From: Sinonovacula constricta
Taxonomy: Eukaryota; Mollusca; Bivalvia; Cardiida; Solecurtidae
Direction: 5' to 3'
Length of the DNA stretch: 64,000 bases
Assembly: GCA_007844125.1 (NCBI GenBank)
Contig: CM017557.1
Span: forward strand, 59,611,514-59,675,513
Shown here: piece after piece, positions 11,114 through 21,873 of the stretch
How positions within the stretch are numbered: position 1 is the first letter of the stretch
Layout: each line of letters opens with the position of its first letter
Notes under the pieces: model-generated
What the model saw: the letters and a program-made list of their open reading frames with translations, nothing else
Database searches by the model: none
What the model was told of the DNA's origin: nothing
Position numbers and translations under genes: made by a program

Positions 11114-12059
11114 TTTTATAGGTGGCATCTGAAAGTATCCCTACGTGTGAAAATATCTTACCACTGTTTGGGTGGATGGGGGCTGGGGGTGGGGGTGGGC
11201 GGTGGTTGGTTGGTTATTATTCCTGCATCAACTCGTGCTTTAGACTACGTCATCACGATTTTAAACACTATCTGAAATTTTGGATAGTAAAACTCGTGAG
11301 GTAGAGGTTAAACATGTCTATTCTCTCCAAATCTATAAATAAGAACATAGAGATTTCTGCCGAAAATAGATATCGACATCATCAGGAGCGGAATACCCAG
11401 ATGAGGATATAAGCTGATCTAAAAAGTAGGTGGTCACGTGGTTTTGTTATGTTGTTTTTGTTGTTTATATACAAGTCCTAAATAAAACAAATCCAAAATA
11501 ATTAACAATTATGTCCGAAAATGGCGATAGTATCATTATAAATGAAAAAATACACCTTTTGAAATCTAAATTGCCACACTGGTGTTATTTAAAAAAATCC
11601 TTGTATTAAGTCAGTAAGTATATCTCAAGTAAAACTGGAAAACAACCCAATAAGTTAAAAATTATTCAAGATCAAAAACATTCGAAAAGGTACAAGTTGC
11701 ACTGCCTATTAAAATATTCTAGAATGTACCAGAGCGTCTACGAATCAATATCACGTGGCGTGATAGAACATGCTATCAATGTGTGACATAGTGCTCAGTG
11801 ACGTAAGCAGTGTCCTAATATGCGACTGTCAAATTCTATATGACGGGAGACTCTTACGCAACAAAAAGCTAAATGTGCAGCGTGGCTCATCTAGGAAATA
11901 CATGTTTATTACGATGAACAGGATGTTGTGCTTCACATTTCACATCGATGTATGGCATCAATAAATTGCACTTCTCTTTATCTTTTCAAGCAACAATAAT
12001 TAATTTGGTTGTTTGAGAAAAGAACAATGCTAGTCGAAACACTCGAATACCACCTTTAA
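11114..12059 (+). mobile_element. MITE-1 copy e, interrupted by ~410 bp
   Basis: The left end is diverged (GGTGGCATCTGAAAG) and the right end is ACTCGAATACCACCTTTAA. Family sequence runs to about 11450 (including CACGTG at 11435-11440) and resumes near 11862 with AAATGTGCAGCGTGGCTCAT. The roughly 410 bp in between has no match in other copies and is an insertion of unknown type. Confidence 0.75.
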
Positions 12060-12402
12060 ACCCCATATAACAATGGATTCAAATATAAAAAGTGATTACG
12101 CGGTTTATATTCAGATGCGTCGTGACGCTGATTTCCTATTTATTGTCGTTTGGTAGATACAGTTTGGATCAACAATTATTTCTCAAATAACAAAATACGT
12201 CATTGGCAACGCAATCAATCAATACTTGGTTTTATTTACTGGGAAAGAAAAAAACGTACTATGCTTAGTAAAAAAGTCTGAACAATAACTAATTGTGTAA
12301 TGCGAGGCTGCTGCACATGTGCAATTACTGCTTGTACACTTTAGATATATAAGTAATGTAACCATTTTGCAACTTTTTTCATCTTGGAAAATTTATTATA
12401 TG
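12060..12402. other. intergenic, nothing recognised
   Basis: No supported feature. Confidence 0.3.
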
Positions 12403-12467
12403 GTGTCGTTTTTTGTTTTGTTTTTTGTTTTGTTTTTGTTGTTTTTTGTTGTTGTTTTTTGTTGTTG

Positions 12468-12508
<41 letters not shown>

Positions 12509-12520
12509 TGTGTGTGTGTT
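12403..12520 (+). repeat. T/G-rich tract and (GT)n microsatellite
   Basis: TTTTGTTG-type low-complexity sequence runs into a GT dinucleotide tract from 12471. Confidence 0.9.
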
Positions 12521-12680
12521 TTAAACAATCCATGGTCTCAGGAAAATACGTTATACATACTATTTCTCAAGATTTAAAGTATACTGAAAACTTTTAAATA
12601 AAAACATTTTTATGTCTGTTTACCTCTTCCCCATTTTGCGTCGCCTTTGATGCTTCGCATCCCGAATAGGTCATACAAAC

Positions 12681-13098
12681 GCTTGTTCATTGATGCCCTA
12701 GATCTGTGTGGAAAGTGAAGCTTTACACCCAAATCGTAATTACAATGAGGTATTTCCTATCTGAGCCACGCTGCAGAGATAGCTATTTTTAATTTAAGAA
12801 AACCGTGACAAATTACTTTTGCGATAGGGTTATATCGTCATCCGGGTAGTCCTTGCTGACATCGGCACCGGTTTTCAGCAGAGATCACCTTCGTACTTAT
12901 TTTTAGATTTGGAAGAAATGAACAGTAAGAGTTAATTTTTCGCAACGTGTACTGTCTCACATAAAGGTAGTGCTAAAATCGTCTTTACTCAGACTGAAGT
13001 ATAAGTTTATACAACAATTATGCATAAATTCCTAGAAAAAGTGGAGAAATATTGTTACATGCATTCCGTATAGGTAAACTGTCGGATACCACCCTTAA
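12681..13098 (-). mobile_element. MITE-1 copy f, truncated at one end
   Basis: Minus-orientation copy. The family interior (GAGCCACGCTGCAGAGATAG) and the right terminus (AAACTGTCGGATACCACC) are present; the terminus expected near 12.6 kb is missing. Confidence 0.8.
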
Positions 13099-13137
13099 GG
13101 ATCGGTCAATCTGATAAATGTCCGAAATAATGAGTCA

Positions 13138-13662
13138 ATCGATACACCTCTCGGATGGATGTAGGTAGTCGTATCACCTCGGCCATTTCCCTAAATGGGA
13201 CTACTTTTGTGACAGAGTCAAAATACATATGGCAGATCGGCTGACAGCTCACTGCAGTGTATTGAACATTGTTTTTCTGCATAATGCAATAATAATACAG
13301 TGCTGTATTGAGATACAGAAACGCACACTTACAGCCAGCATATAGGGTAGCATCAAACTTTTCCCAAAGCCTATTGGCAACATGGCCAACGTAACTCTCC
13401 TCCTATCAAACCCAGTATAACTTCAAATTCTTGCGGCTTCAAATTTAAATCGCCTAATTTTACTTTACCCAGCGCAGTAGACACACAGCTGTTAAACTAT
13501 TCCATTGTTTATGTTATGTGCGAACTACATTTTAGGCATATTCTTCTTCAGACTTCCGGCGAAAAAAAAAAAAAACGATCGTGATTTCTGTAAGTATTAT
13601 TGCACCAGATACAGCGGAGGGATGGTTGTCCCTAGAACGGAATTACCCGAGGAGTTCCGATT
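13138..13662 (-). mobile_element. MITE-2 copy b
   Basis: Reverse copy of the 4.8-5.8 kb element. It shares GCCATTTCCCTAAATGGGAC with the 3' part, and the segment from the CGATCGTGATTTCTG stretch to GGAATTACCCGAGGAGTTCC with the 5' part. The large inner inverted repeat of copy a is absent. A poly(A) run interrupts it near 13562. CCCGAGGAGTTCCG is repeated just outside at about 13688. Confidence 0.65.
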
Positions 13663-13908
13663 ATGAGTGTCCTTTGGACGGAACGACCCGAGGAGTTCCG
13701 GTTGACACGAACTGTGGAAATGTGAGAATAAACCATAGACATAAGATTTATTTATCTATTTATATGTCTATGGAATAAACGTAATGTGTATACTTCGGAC
13801 GTTGAAACAGTATACTGGTAGTGACGAAGTAGTGTAAATAAATATGAAACTCGGATCGTGTTGCTTTGCGTTAGGTTCATTTGCTTAACCACATCGCTTT
13901 TCGTCATG

Positions 13909-14229
13909 TTAAAGGTGGTATCCGACATTTTAGTCCAAATATTTTTTCTCAAATAACCAAATAAATCATTGGAACCTGAAAAATTGCAAAATACTTTTCA
14001 TTGATGCCAAAGATATGTGTGAGCAGTCAAGGAGAAATCCTCACTTGTCATTGCAAACAGGTGTTTCCTATCCGAGCCACGCTGCAGAGACAGCTATTTT
14101 TAAACTAAGAAAACCACGTGACAACTTACTTACTTACTTTTATATAGTCATCCGGGTAATCCGCTCTGACGTCGATATATATTTTAAGCAGAGACCACTA
14201 TCGCTTTTTATAGAGTTGGAAATACTGTG
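13909..14229 (-). mobile_element. MITE-1 copy g, truncated
   Basis: Starts TTAAAGGTGGTATCCGACAT and carries the family interior with CACGTG at 14115-14120. It stops near 14229, where an unrelated repeated-motif block begins, so the second terminus is lost. Confidence 0.8.
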
Positions 14230-14231
14230 TC

Positions 14232-14662
14232 CGTGTTCACGTAAAAAACTCAAGTTAAAACTCGACTCTGTTCAAGGTGAAAGACTCTGTTCAAGGTGAA
14301 ACTCAACCCAGACAAAAGTTCCATTTTCAGACTAACCTGAGTTTGTGACTTGAGTCGTGTTCACCAAAGCGACTTAAGTCCGAACTCAACTGATTTAAAT
14401 TTTCAGACTTGACTCAAAATATTGGCAATGTTTAGGTAACAGATTTGCCACATAAAATCGGCTATATTTGAGTTTCATTTGATAATTTGAGATGCCTCTT
14501 AAGCTGACTCAAATTATCAGACTCAACTCAAGGATTCGTGTCGGGTAATTGAGTTGGGTTATTTTGTGAACTCTAATAAAAAAAATCTGACTCAACTTAA
14601 GTCAGATTTTTAGTAAGATTTTGAGCTGAGTTGCAAAATCAGATTTAAGTTTTGTCTATGGA
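14232..14662. repeat. block of repeated GACTCAA/TTGAGTC motifs with palindromes
   Basis: About 430 bp containing more than ten exact or near copies of ACTCAA and TTGAGT in both orientations. Three of them are perfect TGACTCA heptamers (14410-14416, 14505-14511, 14588-14594). A clear palindrome centred near 14598 has arms AATCTGACT and AGTCAGATT. It may be a short transposon with degenerate subterminal repeats; no family recognised. Confidence 0.55.
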
Positions 14663-16045
14663 CAGGGGCCCCTGAACTTTTATCGCCAAGACAAGCAGCC
14701 ATTTACGTGTTTTACCTTCATCAGTAAGTTAGCAAAATGCTTTTTTCTGTGTTAAAACCATTTTGATATATATAAATTTCTTCCAAACAGAAAATGTTAT
14801 ATCTAAGAAGGCCAATATTTACATTTTAAGAAACGCAACAAGAAAAGTCATTGATGCGAAGCATCAAAGGCGACCTAAAAACTAAAGCGGTTAAAGAGGT
14901 TTAAGCAATATGGGAGCAAACAACAAAGAAATTATGTGAAAAGTTAGGGTTTTCATTGGAATGTTTTGAGTATACTATAAATCTCGAGATAAAAGTATGT
15001 ATAATGTTAATTCCTGAGACCATAGATTGATTCAAAACAAAAAATAAAGGGCAAAACCGACACCATTTAATAAGTTTCCCTAGAAGTTACATATGTGTAA
15101 GAAAAACAGTTACTAACATTTTTACAATTTAAGTCATATGTAGCTTCGAAATGGACCTTTTGTCTGTCGCCAAATACTGTGTGTTAGGCTAGATGAACTT
15201 GTAGTACAAATGTTTAAAAGCTCTTAACGAGCAAAGTTATAAATGCTATCGTAGTTTGTTGAAAGTTTCTTAAATGATCATCCAAATCATTAATAAGATC
15301 TCTTTGAAAACTTGACATAACGGGTCTACGGTTTAAATTCGGGCCCATCCGATCGCGTTTGGATCGGTTAACCTCTTGACCAAGAACACTTCAAGCATAT
15401 TTTGAAAACGTCCTTGGTGTTGCACGTTTCTTTTATGCAAGTGACTTGATCATTCGAATCTTTAATAAGATCCTTTTGAAAGGCTGGGCTACGGTTTAAC
15501 TTTGAAACCCGCCGACCCAGAGTCAAAACTCATGGTCATTATTTTAGTCATGTGAAAAATACATACTTGTGTTCGCCTTATTTATGTCTGGTCGTAAAAG
15601 CCATATCAGTAACGATCTACTTTCATCTTGTAATTTGCTAAACGTAATATCCTGTCTCGAGTGAAATATGAGCAGCTGTATTTCATGTTCTGTGCTTTAT
15701 TAGGTTACTTGGATGCGAACTTTTAAATCGGGCCAGTGGCAGATTTAGAGAGGCTGTACTCGGCGCCCACCCTTAAATTTCGAAACCATACATAATCAAT
15801 ATAGAAAATGCGTCACATATACATCCCATAAAATGAACTATTAAAAAAGTGTTAGTTTTGGTCCTGAAAAAATTCAGAAATCAAAAGCTTCTGTGTGAAC
15901 ATATATCCTGGAACGCATGATAATGCGCAGCTGCAATTAGAAAATGAGCCTCTTTCTAGGTAGAGTTATCGTTCGTTACTCTCACACGTACCCATGCAAA
16001 CAGGCACACAACATGGATGTCATGATTTATGACGTAAGGTACACA
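14663..16045. other. intergenic, nothing recognised
   Basis: No coding frame, no copy of the window's other repeats. Confidence 0.35.
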
Positions 16046-16436
16046 ACTGGGACTCATCGGGTAATTCCGTCCTCGGGACAATCATCCCTCGGATGTATCT
16101 GGTGCAATGATACTTTCTGAAACCACGATCGTTCTGTTCGCCGTGTTCGCCGAAAGTCTGAAGAATATGCCTAAAATGTAGTTCGCTCAAAACAAACAAT
16201 GTCATCGTTTTGACAGCTGCTGTGCTGGGAAAATTAAATTTGAATGATTTAAATTTGAAGCCGCCACAAAATGAAGTTTTACAGGCATCGTACTGTAGTG
16301 AGCTATCATCCGAGCTGCCATCTTTGTTTTACGTCTGTCACAAAAGTAGTCCCATTTAGGGAAATGGTCGCGGTGATCCGACTACTTACATGCATCCGAG
16401 AGATGATTCGTGAATTATCCGAGGTGGTCCGATTGG
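16046..16436 (+). mobile_element. MITE-2 copy c (short form, ~390 bp)
   Basis: Shares the left segment (CTCATCGGGTAATTCCGTCC through CACGATCG) and the right segment (CTGTCACAAAAGTAGTCCCA through GAATTATCCGAGGTGGTCCG) with copy a. It lacks copy a's inner inverted repeat, so it may be the basic form of the family. Confidence 0.65.
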
Positions 16437-16585
16437 TAAGAGCCATATCAACCCGTGTCGGAGAACTTTCATATGGGGAGGTTTTTTCAGCTATCTTGCG
16501 GTGCGCAGGTGGTTTTAACTAGACTTAAGTCTGCGGTCTTCCTCCGCCAATAATTAGCTAGACGTCGTCAATAATGACCATTAGG
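16437..16585 (+). repeat. SINE-B-related 3' fragment
   Basis: Contains GCGGTCTTCCTCCGCCAATA and TAGCTAGACGTCGTCAATAATGACC, which match the 3' part of SINE-B. It sits directly against the end of MITE-2 copy c. Confidence 0.45.
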
Positions 16586-16678
16586 ACAATGCACCGAGTC
16601 ACACTGCTAAGAAAACGCAATTAGAAATCGATGTTCTCGGGTTTCTGAGAGTCGACCATGCTCCGTATTCTCCCGATT

Positions 16679-16698
16679 CCCCCCCCCCCCCCCCCCCC
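16679..16698 (+). repeat. poly(C) run
   Basis: Twenty consecutive C (G-quadruplex-capable on the other strand). Exact length is likely polymorphic or uncertain. Confidence 0.9.
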
Positions 16699-17395
16699 TT
16701 TATTTCGCATATTTCCCAGCACTGAAAAAGCACCTCAGAGGCCATAGGTTTGAAAACCGCGAAGATATCATGCGGGAAATTCAATCTTTCAACCGGGGTT
16801 TGGCTAGTGATTGGTTTGGCAATGTGTTTAGAAGGTGGGTAGAGAGACATAGAAAGTGCATAGACCACAATGGCGAGTATTTTGAGAAAGAGTGAATATG
16901 ACGTTACATGACACTGACGTGACGTTGCTTAGTGTGCGCCGACTGCCGATATGTAGTTCTATTAGAATGTGTGTAATTTCTGTTTAATACGAGATATAAA
17001 AATGTAATTTCACATGTATTTACAGGAAAGATGTATTAAACATACATGTTAATTTCATTTGCGTTGGTTGATTTGTTTTCAAAATATTAATGTTGTCTAC
17101 GATTTATTGGGACAAACAACAAACAAAAGAGCAGATATAGAGATTTGTTGTTCTATGTAGTAAGCTGTTTATACTGTAACGTTTATTTAAAGTAATGCGT
17201 ATTTTGTTTTAATCTGGAAACATCCCAGGAATTAAATAATTTATCAACGATTATAGACTTATTTTCTGTTCTCTTTGCACAAGGCAAAAAAAAAAAACTA
17301 CGCGAATGCATCAGTAAACCTTTATGTATAAAACATACACATACATGCTTACAACTAATAAGAATTCATTCTCGGATTGTTTAATTTATTTCACT
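16699..17395. other. intergenic, nothing recognised
   Basis: No supported feature. Confidence 0.3.
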
Positions 17396-17917
17396 CAAAG
17401 GTGGTATCCGACAGTTTGGACCAAAGATCTTTTTCTCAAATAACAAAATAAGTCATTGCAACCTGGAAAGGTCCTGCAAAATGTTGTTCATTGACGTCAT
17501 AAATCTTTGTAAACAGCGAAACATAAATCCACACTCGTCATAACAAACAGGTATTTCCTGTCTGAGCCACTCTGCAGAGATAGCTATATTAAAACTATGA
17601 AAACCTCGTGACAACGTACTTTCGAGATTGAGCAATATCGTCATCCGTGTAGCCTACTCTGACGTCGATATCTATTTTTAGCAGAGATTACTATCGCGCT
17701 TATTTATAGATTTGGACAGAATGAATATTTAGGGGTTGTTGTTGTTGTTGTTGTTTTTTTGCGCAATATAAAGTAGCTTACAATATAGGTAATGCTTAAT
17801 ATCGACCTTACTTAGACTAAAGTTTGAGTTTATGCAGAAATTATTCAATTCCCCCAAACAGTGGGAAAATATTGTTAAGTGCATTTGATGTAAGCAAACT
17901 GTCGGAACCACCTTTAA
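17396..17917 (-). mobile_element. MITE-1 copy h, full length (~522 bp)
   Basis: The longest uninterrupted copy. It starts CAAAGGTGGTATCCGACAGT and ends GCAAACTGTCGGAACCACC. The interior carries GAGCCACTCTGCAGAGATAG and a (GTT)n tract near 17735-17757. It is a good reference for the family consensus. Confidence 0.9.
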
Positions 17918-18117
17918 AATATTTCACTGCTTTCCTTTTTTTTCACAAGCTAAGTGTGTAACCTCATTGAAACTTCAATATTTCATGTGTAACTGACGTT
18001 TAGTATGACGTCATGTTGTATCCCTTGGTTAAAGTAATCAGTCTGTAATAGATGTATCAGATAAAGCAAAACATGGAATTTATGGGTTTGGAAAGCCATA
18101 TTTTTGTGGTAAGGCTG

Positions 18118-18310
18118 TTCAGCATGCTCCTCCCGTTGTGGACGCTGACTCAAAACCGGGGCCCTTCGTCACGTGGGTTCGAACCCCGGTCGGAGCAATG
18201 ACTTCCTCGACCTGCGGTGCGCCAATAGTTGTAGCCTGACACATTTCTGGGGTCTTCCTCCTGCAATAACTAACTGGACATCGGCAATGGGGCCATAATT
18301 GTGCCGGTAA
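18118..18310 (+). repeat. SINE-B-related element with tRNA-like head
   Basis: 18125-18197 is 73 nt. TGCTCC at its start pairs with GGAGCA at its end, and it contains a B-box GGGTTCGAACCCC, so it is tRNA-like. No anticodon stem or canonical D arm can be drawn, so it is not a working tRNA gene. It is followed by the SINE-B-like body GGGGTCTTCCTCCTGCAATA. Confidence 0.5.
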
Positions 18311-18499
18311 GATGGAAAAACAATAACAATAAAAACAAACAAAACCAAAACAAACAAACTCCTTTCGCATAACTTGTAAACATTTCATCTGGCGCGGAGG
18401 GCTCTCTGGCTTGCACTGCAACATCAAAGAAAATTCTGGGAAACAATCGACGGTCACTATCATTTGAAGTCGCCGAAAAGAAATATTTTTGTATCAAAT

Positions 18500-20750
18500 T
18501 GACTGACCCATTATTTCTCTAATACTGTGTAACATGATGTCGATCGATAATTGTCTTCAAGCTGCCATTTAGAAGATAGAGAGGGTGTGAACGTTGGGTA
18601 CTGTTGAGAGATTAAAAATGATAAGTACACGTGAACGGCGTGTGCTATGAAAAAATATGCAACGTTATTGACGATTTACCTTCGCGGCATAAATATAAGT
18701 TCTAAAGGACTGAGAGTGAAGGGGGGAAACTGTACTATGTAGTAATATTTCAGACTGCGCATGTTTTTACTTATATAAATATCCTTACAAACTTCTTTAG
18801 TCCATTGAATGATCATAAACAGTTTTTATAAAGGAATTATTTATATTTAAGGTATGGATTAACTACAAAAGAATAGGCGAGTTATTGAAATAATACATTT
18901 GCAATAAACACGAGATGAATATATATATATTCCTCTTCCTTAACGAAAAAATAGTAGGGTTGGGAAAGGGTGCATCATTGTGGGTACTTCTAAATATAGC
19001 GTTAGGTCCTTTTATGAGCCAAAAAAGATATTGTAGACCTTAATGTTTTGTCCTTTTTGTTGTCCTCGCGTAAGTCAATGCATATTGCTCTTTAAATGGT
19101 GAAGGTCATAAACCACACGACTGCCATATGGTGACAGTTTCAAACACAGCTGCATAGCGGATGCATGTGTTAATTCTTGCGAAGGGGAAAAGACGCCAAA
19201 ACACGGTCACACTTCCTGTCCACTAGACAAACAAGGTGTCATAAAACTGCCAATTAGCTCAATTAGGTGGGGTGTCCGCTCATGTCTTAAAATTAGGGAT
19301 TCAATTAGAGTAGAACTTTATGATGGTATGAAAGGGACCCACGCGCATAGAGACACATAATATGAATTTACAAAAAAAAAAAAAATAAAAAAAATACAAT
19401 TCTATCTTTAAATGGGTACAAAAATTAAGTACCCGGTAGGGCCCACTTTAGACCACATTTTGGCATATAACATTCAAGCCATGAATGAGAAAATAAGCCG
19501 TAGCCAGGCGTGTAGACCCTCATTCAAATAGTTGCAAATCAAGTAAAGTCAAAAGTTGTATGCATATTTTGAATCGCGGTCCACGAATTCCTATTAATTA
19601 TTTATACGTAATAGCGCATTATGGGACCGATGCATTAAGAAATAGGGATTTTGACACCATTGTCCAAATTTACAACATTGTTCATTATAAGATATATAAC
19701 AATAAAGATTAGAATCATAAGAAAATTTGCTTGACAAAGATCCATACCCCTGTAACTAAAGTAATGATGATGCAAATGACGACGATGCTGCTGCGGCTAC
19801 TGCTGATAATGATGACGGTGATACCGATGCTGTTTATAATTATTATGTAAATGGTAAAAACGGTTACGATGATGCCCATGACGATTACGATGTAGATCGT
19901 GATGGCGGTGATGGTGCTGCTGCTGATTAAAGGTGATCAAACAGGTAATATGGGATCATGATGATGATCATGTGTGGCCAGGTAAATTTAATGGCGGTAA
20001 TGATTATAATTTCTTTAATATTAAACATGTAAATGGACGTGATATAAGTTCGTTTTTATTACGGTTGTTTTATTTAACTTTCAATTGATGATTGTATACG
20101 TGCACTATTTGGCAACTTATGGTTATTCAGACGTTGAACTTTTGTCAATTTCATGATTTTCAGTACTGTATTACGTTCAATCAGATAATAAAAAATCCGG
20201 AAGTGAAGAGCCCCCAGTTTTGCAAAACACGTCGAGATATTCTCACAAAGCGTCTACTTGATCAGCGGAATAGGATTGACCAGACGCTTGGTTTGAAATG
20301 GTCTATTGAAACGAACGCGCCTATAGGCGCAGAACTGGACTTTCACATGCGGGTCATTAAACAGTCGTAAAATGTTAAAGTAAATGCGAAACAGATGCAG
20401 TGCATATTGACTGAAACGGTAACAATTCCTCAGCAACGCATTTAGAACAGAAATAGGTTCGATCGTCGTAACAAAGTAAACATTCCAAGCCAACTAATCA
20501 TGTTACAAGCTGAGAGTGCATGTTGTTGTCAAGGTTGAATTAAGGATTGTCGGATTTGTGAAAAAAACAACATGGGCTTTTCATTTTTTTTAAGTTGTCA
20601 ATAGGCATCTTAACAATATAAACAGATCTATGTAAAGTAAAGTAACTCAAACAATATTGATAACCAAAATTACGTTTCATGAAACTTTTACAAAAATAAG
20701 CGGTTTTGATGTTAAATACACGACGTTTACAACACTGATGCTTTGTAGAT
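18500..20750. other. intergenic; GAT-rich stretch and one palindrome
   Basis: It holds a poly(A) run near 19372, a GAT/GATGAC-rich degenerate microsatellite at about 19764-19925, and a perfect 14-bp palindrome GCGCCTATAGGCGC at 20317-20330. No gene is supported. Confidence 0.4.
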
Positions 20751-20753
20751 ACA

Positions 20754-20785
20754 GGGTGTCCCAAAAGTAAGGTAACACTTATAAA
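20754..20785 (+). other. possible DNA transposon end
   Basis: ACAGGGTGTCCCAAAAGTAA resembles termini of mariner-like and other animal DNA elements. No inverted partner was found nearby. Confidence 0.2.
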
Positions 20786-21741
20786 CTCTCATATCTTGGC
20801 TAATATATTAATTGTATGTTTGTCCCATCGTTTGCTGTACAGAATGTTATGTGTAGAAATAAAATAAAAGAAATTGGATTGAAATATCATACAGTTTTCT
20901 TTATATGTACGATAAATCAAACACACATGTTTTCCTTACTGACGTCATCTTAATAGTTAAACAGATACTATCAAAATTTCCGACAGCGCACTCCACACAA
21001 TACTCAGTTAAGAGGGGTTGTAGTATTCGACATATTCAGAATCAGATTCAAATTGGTAGAGCGTTTCTTGTTATGTTGTGTTTAATATTTGATTGTATGC
21101 TATTTTATTGTTTTTATCCCATTAATGCCACAGTTTATGTCAGTCTTAAGCTTATGTTATTTGTAATGAATCCGACAGCGACAGTTTTATTGCTAGCTGA
21201 CTGTTATCATACGAAAAGGTTCATAAAAGAAAAGAAAAGCAAGAAAGACATTTACTTGTGAATGCAATTAAAGTGGGATATTTAATTAGTCGTCTTAAAA
21301 TTCCTTTGAAAGTTAACGCGAACATGTCATGATATTAATAAGTATATTTCAGCAAATTACCGGTAAGTGATGGCAACGACACTCGGAAATCACTTCGAGT
21401 GAAAGCTTGAGTTAAAAATAGACTATTTAGATTTGATCTACAGGCATTCATGGTCAATAAAAATATAACACATCCCAAGCAAAATTTCGCTTTAGTAAAC
21501 GGGATACCAATGGTGTTCCGATAAGAGGATAATGAAATAAAATGCATCTATTCTGTTAGGTTCTTGAAAAAAGGTTGGTTAATGAATATAAAATTTAATT
21601 GACTTACATTTTCTTTTTGTTCTATTGTGACGTTTTTCTCTAGAAATTCTAACTATTCATATAAAAATATTGTCTCGCAAAGTACGATATAATTTAGTCC
21701 GAATAAAAATGGTACGAAATTGAATCGGTACGAATGGCAAA

Positions 21742-21772
21742 GTTGTCATGGTAGTGTAAACAAATATGGCGG
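21742..21772 (+). promoter_or_regulatory. BBOF1: BBOF1 proximal promoter: X-box-like, forkhead and YY1-like sites
   Basis: GTTGTCATGGTAGT (21742-21755) fits the 14-bp RFX X-box pattern GTHNYYATRRNAAC at 12 of 14 positions. GTAAACA (21756-21762), a perfect forkhead core in reverse reading of TGTTTAC, follows with no gap. ATGGCGG (21766-21772) matches the YY1 core often found at start sites. RFX and FOXJ1 are the known activators of motile-cilium genes, and the gene starts 68 bp downstream. Confidence 0.65.
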
Positions 21773-21823
21773 ACCTGTAGTCAGTTTTAGACCTATTTAA
21801 AAAACAACAACACAGAGAACATA

Positions 21824-21873
21824 ATGCCGAAAAAAGGCAAAAAGGGAAAGAAGGGTGGAAAAGGAAAGAAGGG
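21824..21873 (+). CDS. BBOF1: BBOF1 exon 1
   Basis: Encodes MPKKGKKGKKGGKGKKG; donor GGgtaaat, phase 2 into intron 1 (981 bp). Confidence 0.85.

Noticed and set aside
16679..16698. Poly(C) as a biological switch
   Set aside because: Homopolymer in intergenic DNA, no gene nearby; exact length may be sequencing or assembly dependent.
18125..18197. 73-nt tRNA-like sequence with paired ends and a B-box
   Set aside because: No anticodon stem or canonical D arm can be drawn, and SINE-B-like body follows; treated as a SINE head, not a tRNA gene.
20317..20330. Perfect palindrome GCGCCTATAGGCGC as an operator-like site
   Set aside because: Single occurrence with no gene context; may be chance, recorded only as a curiosity.
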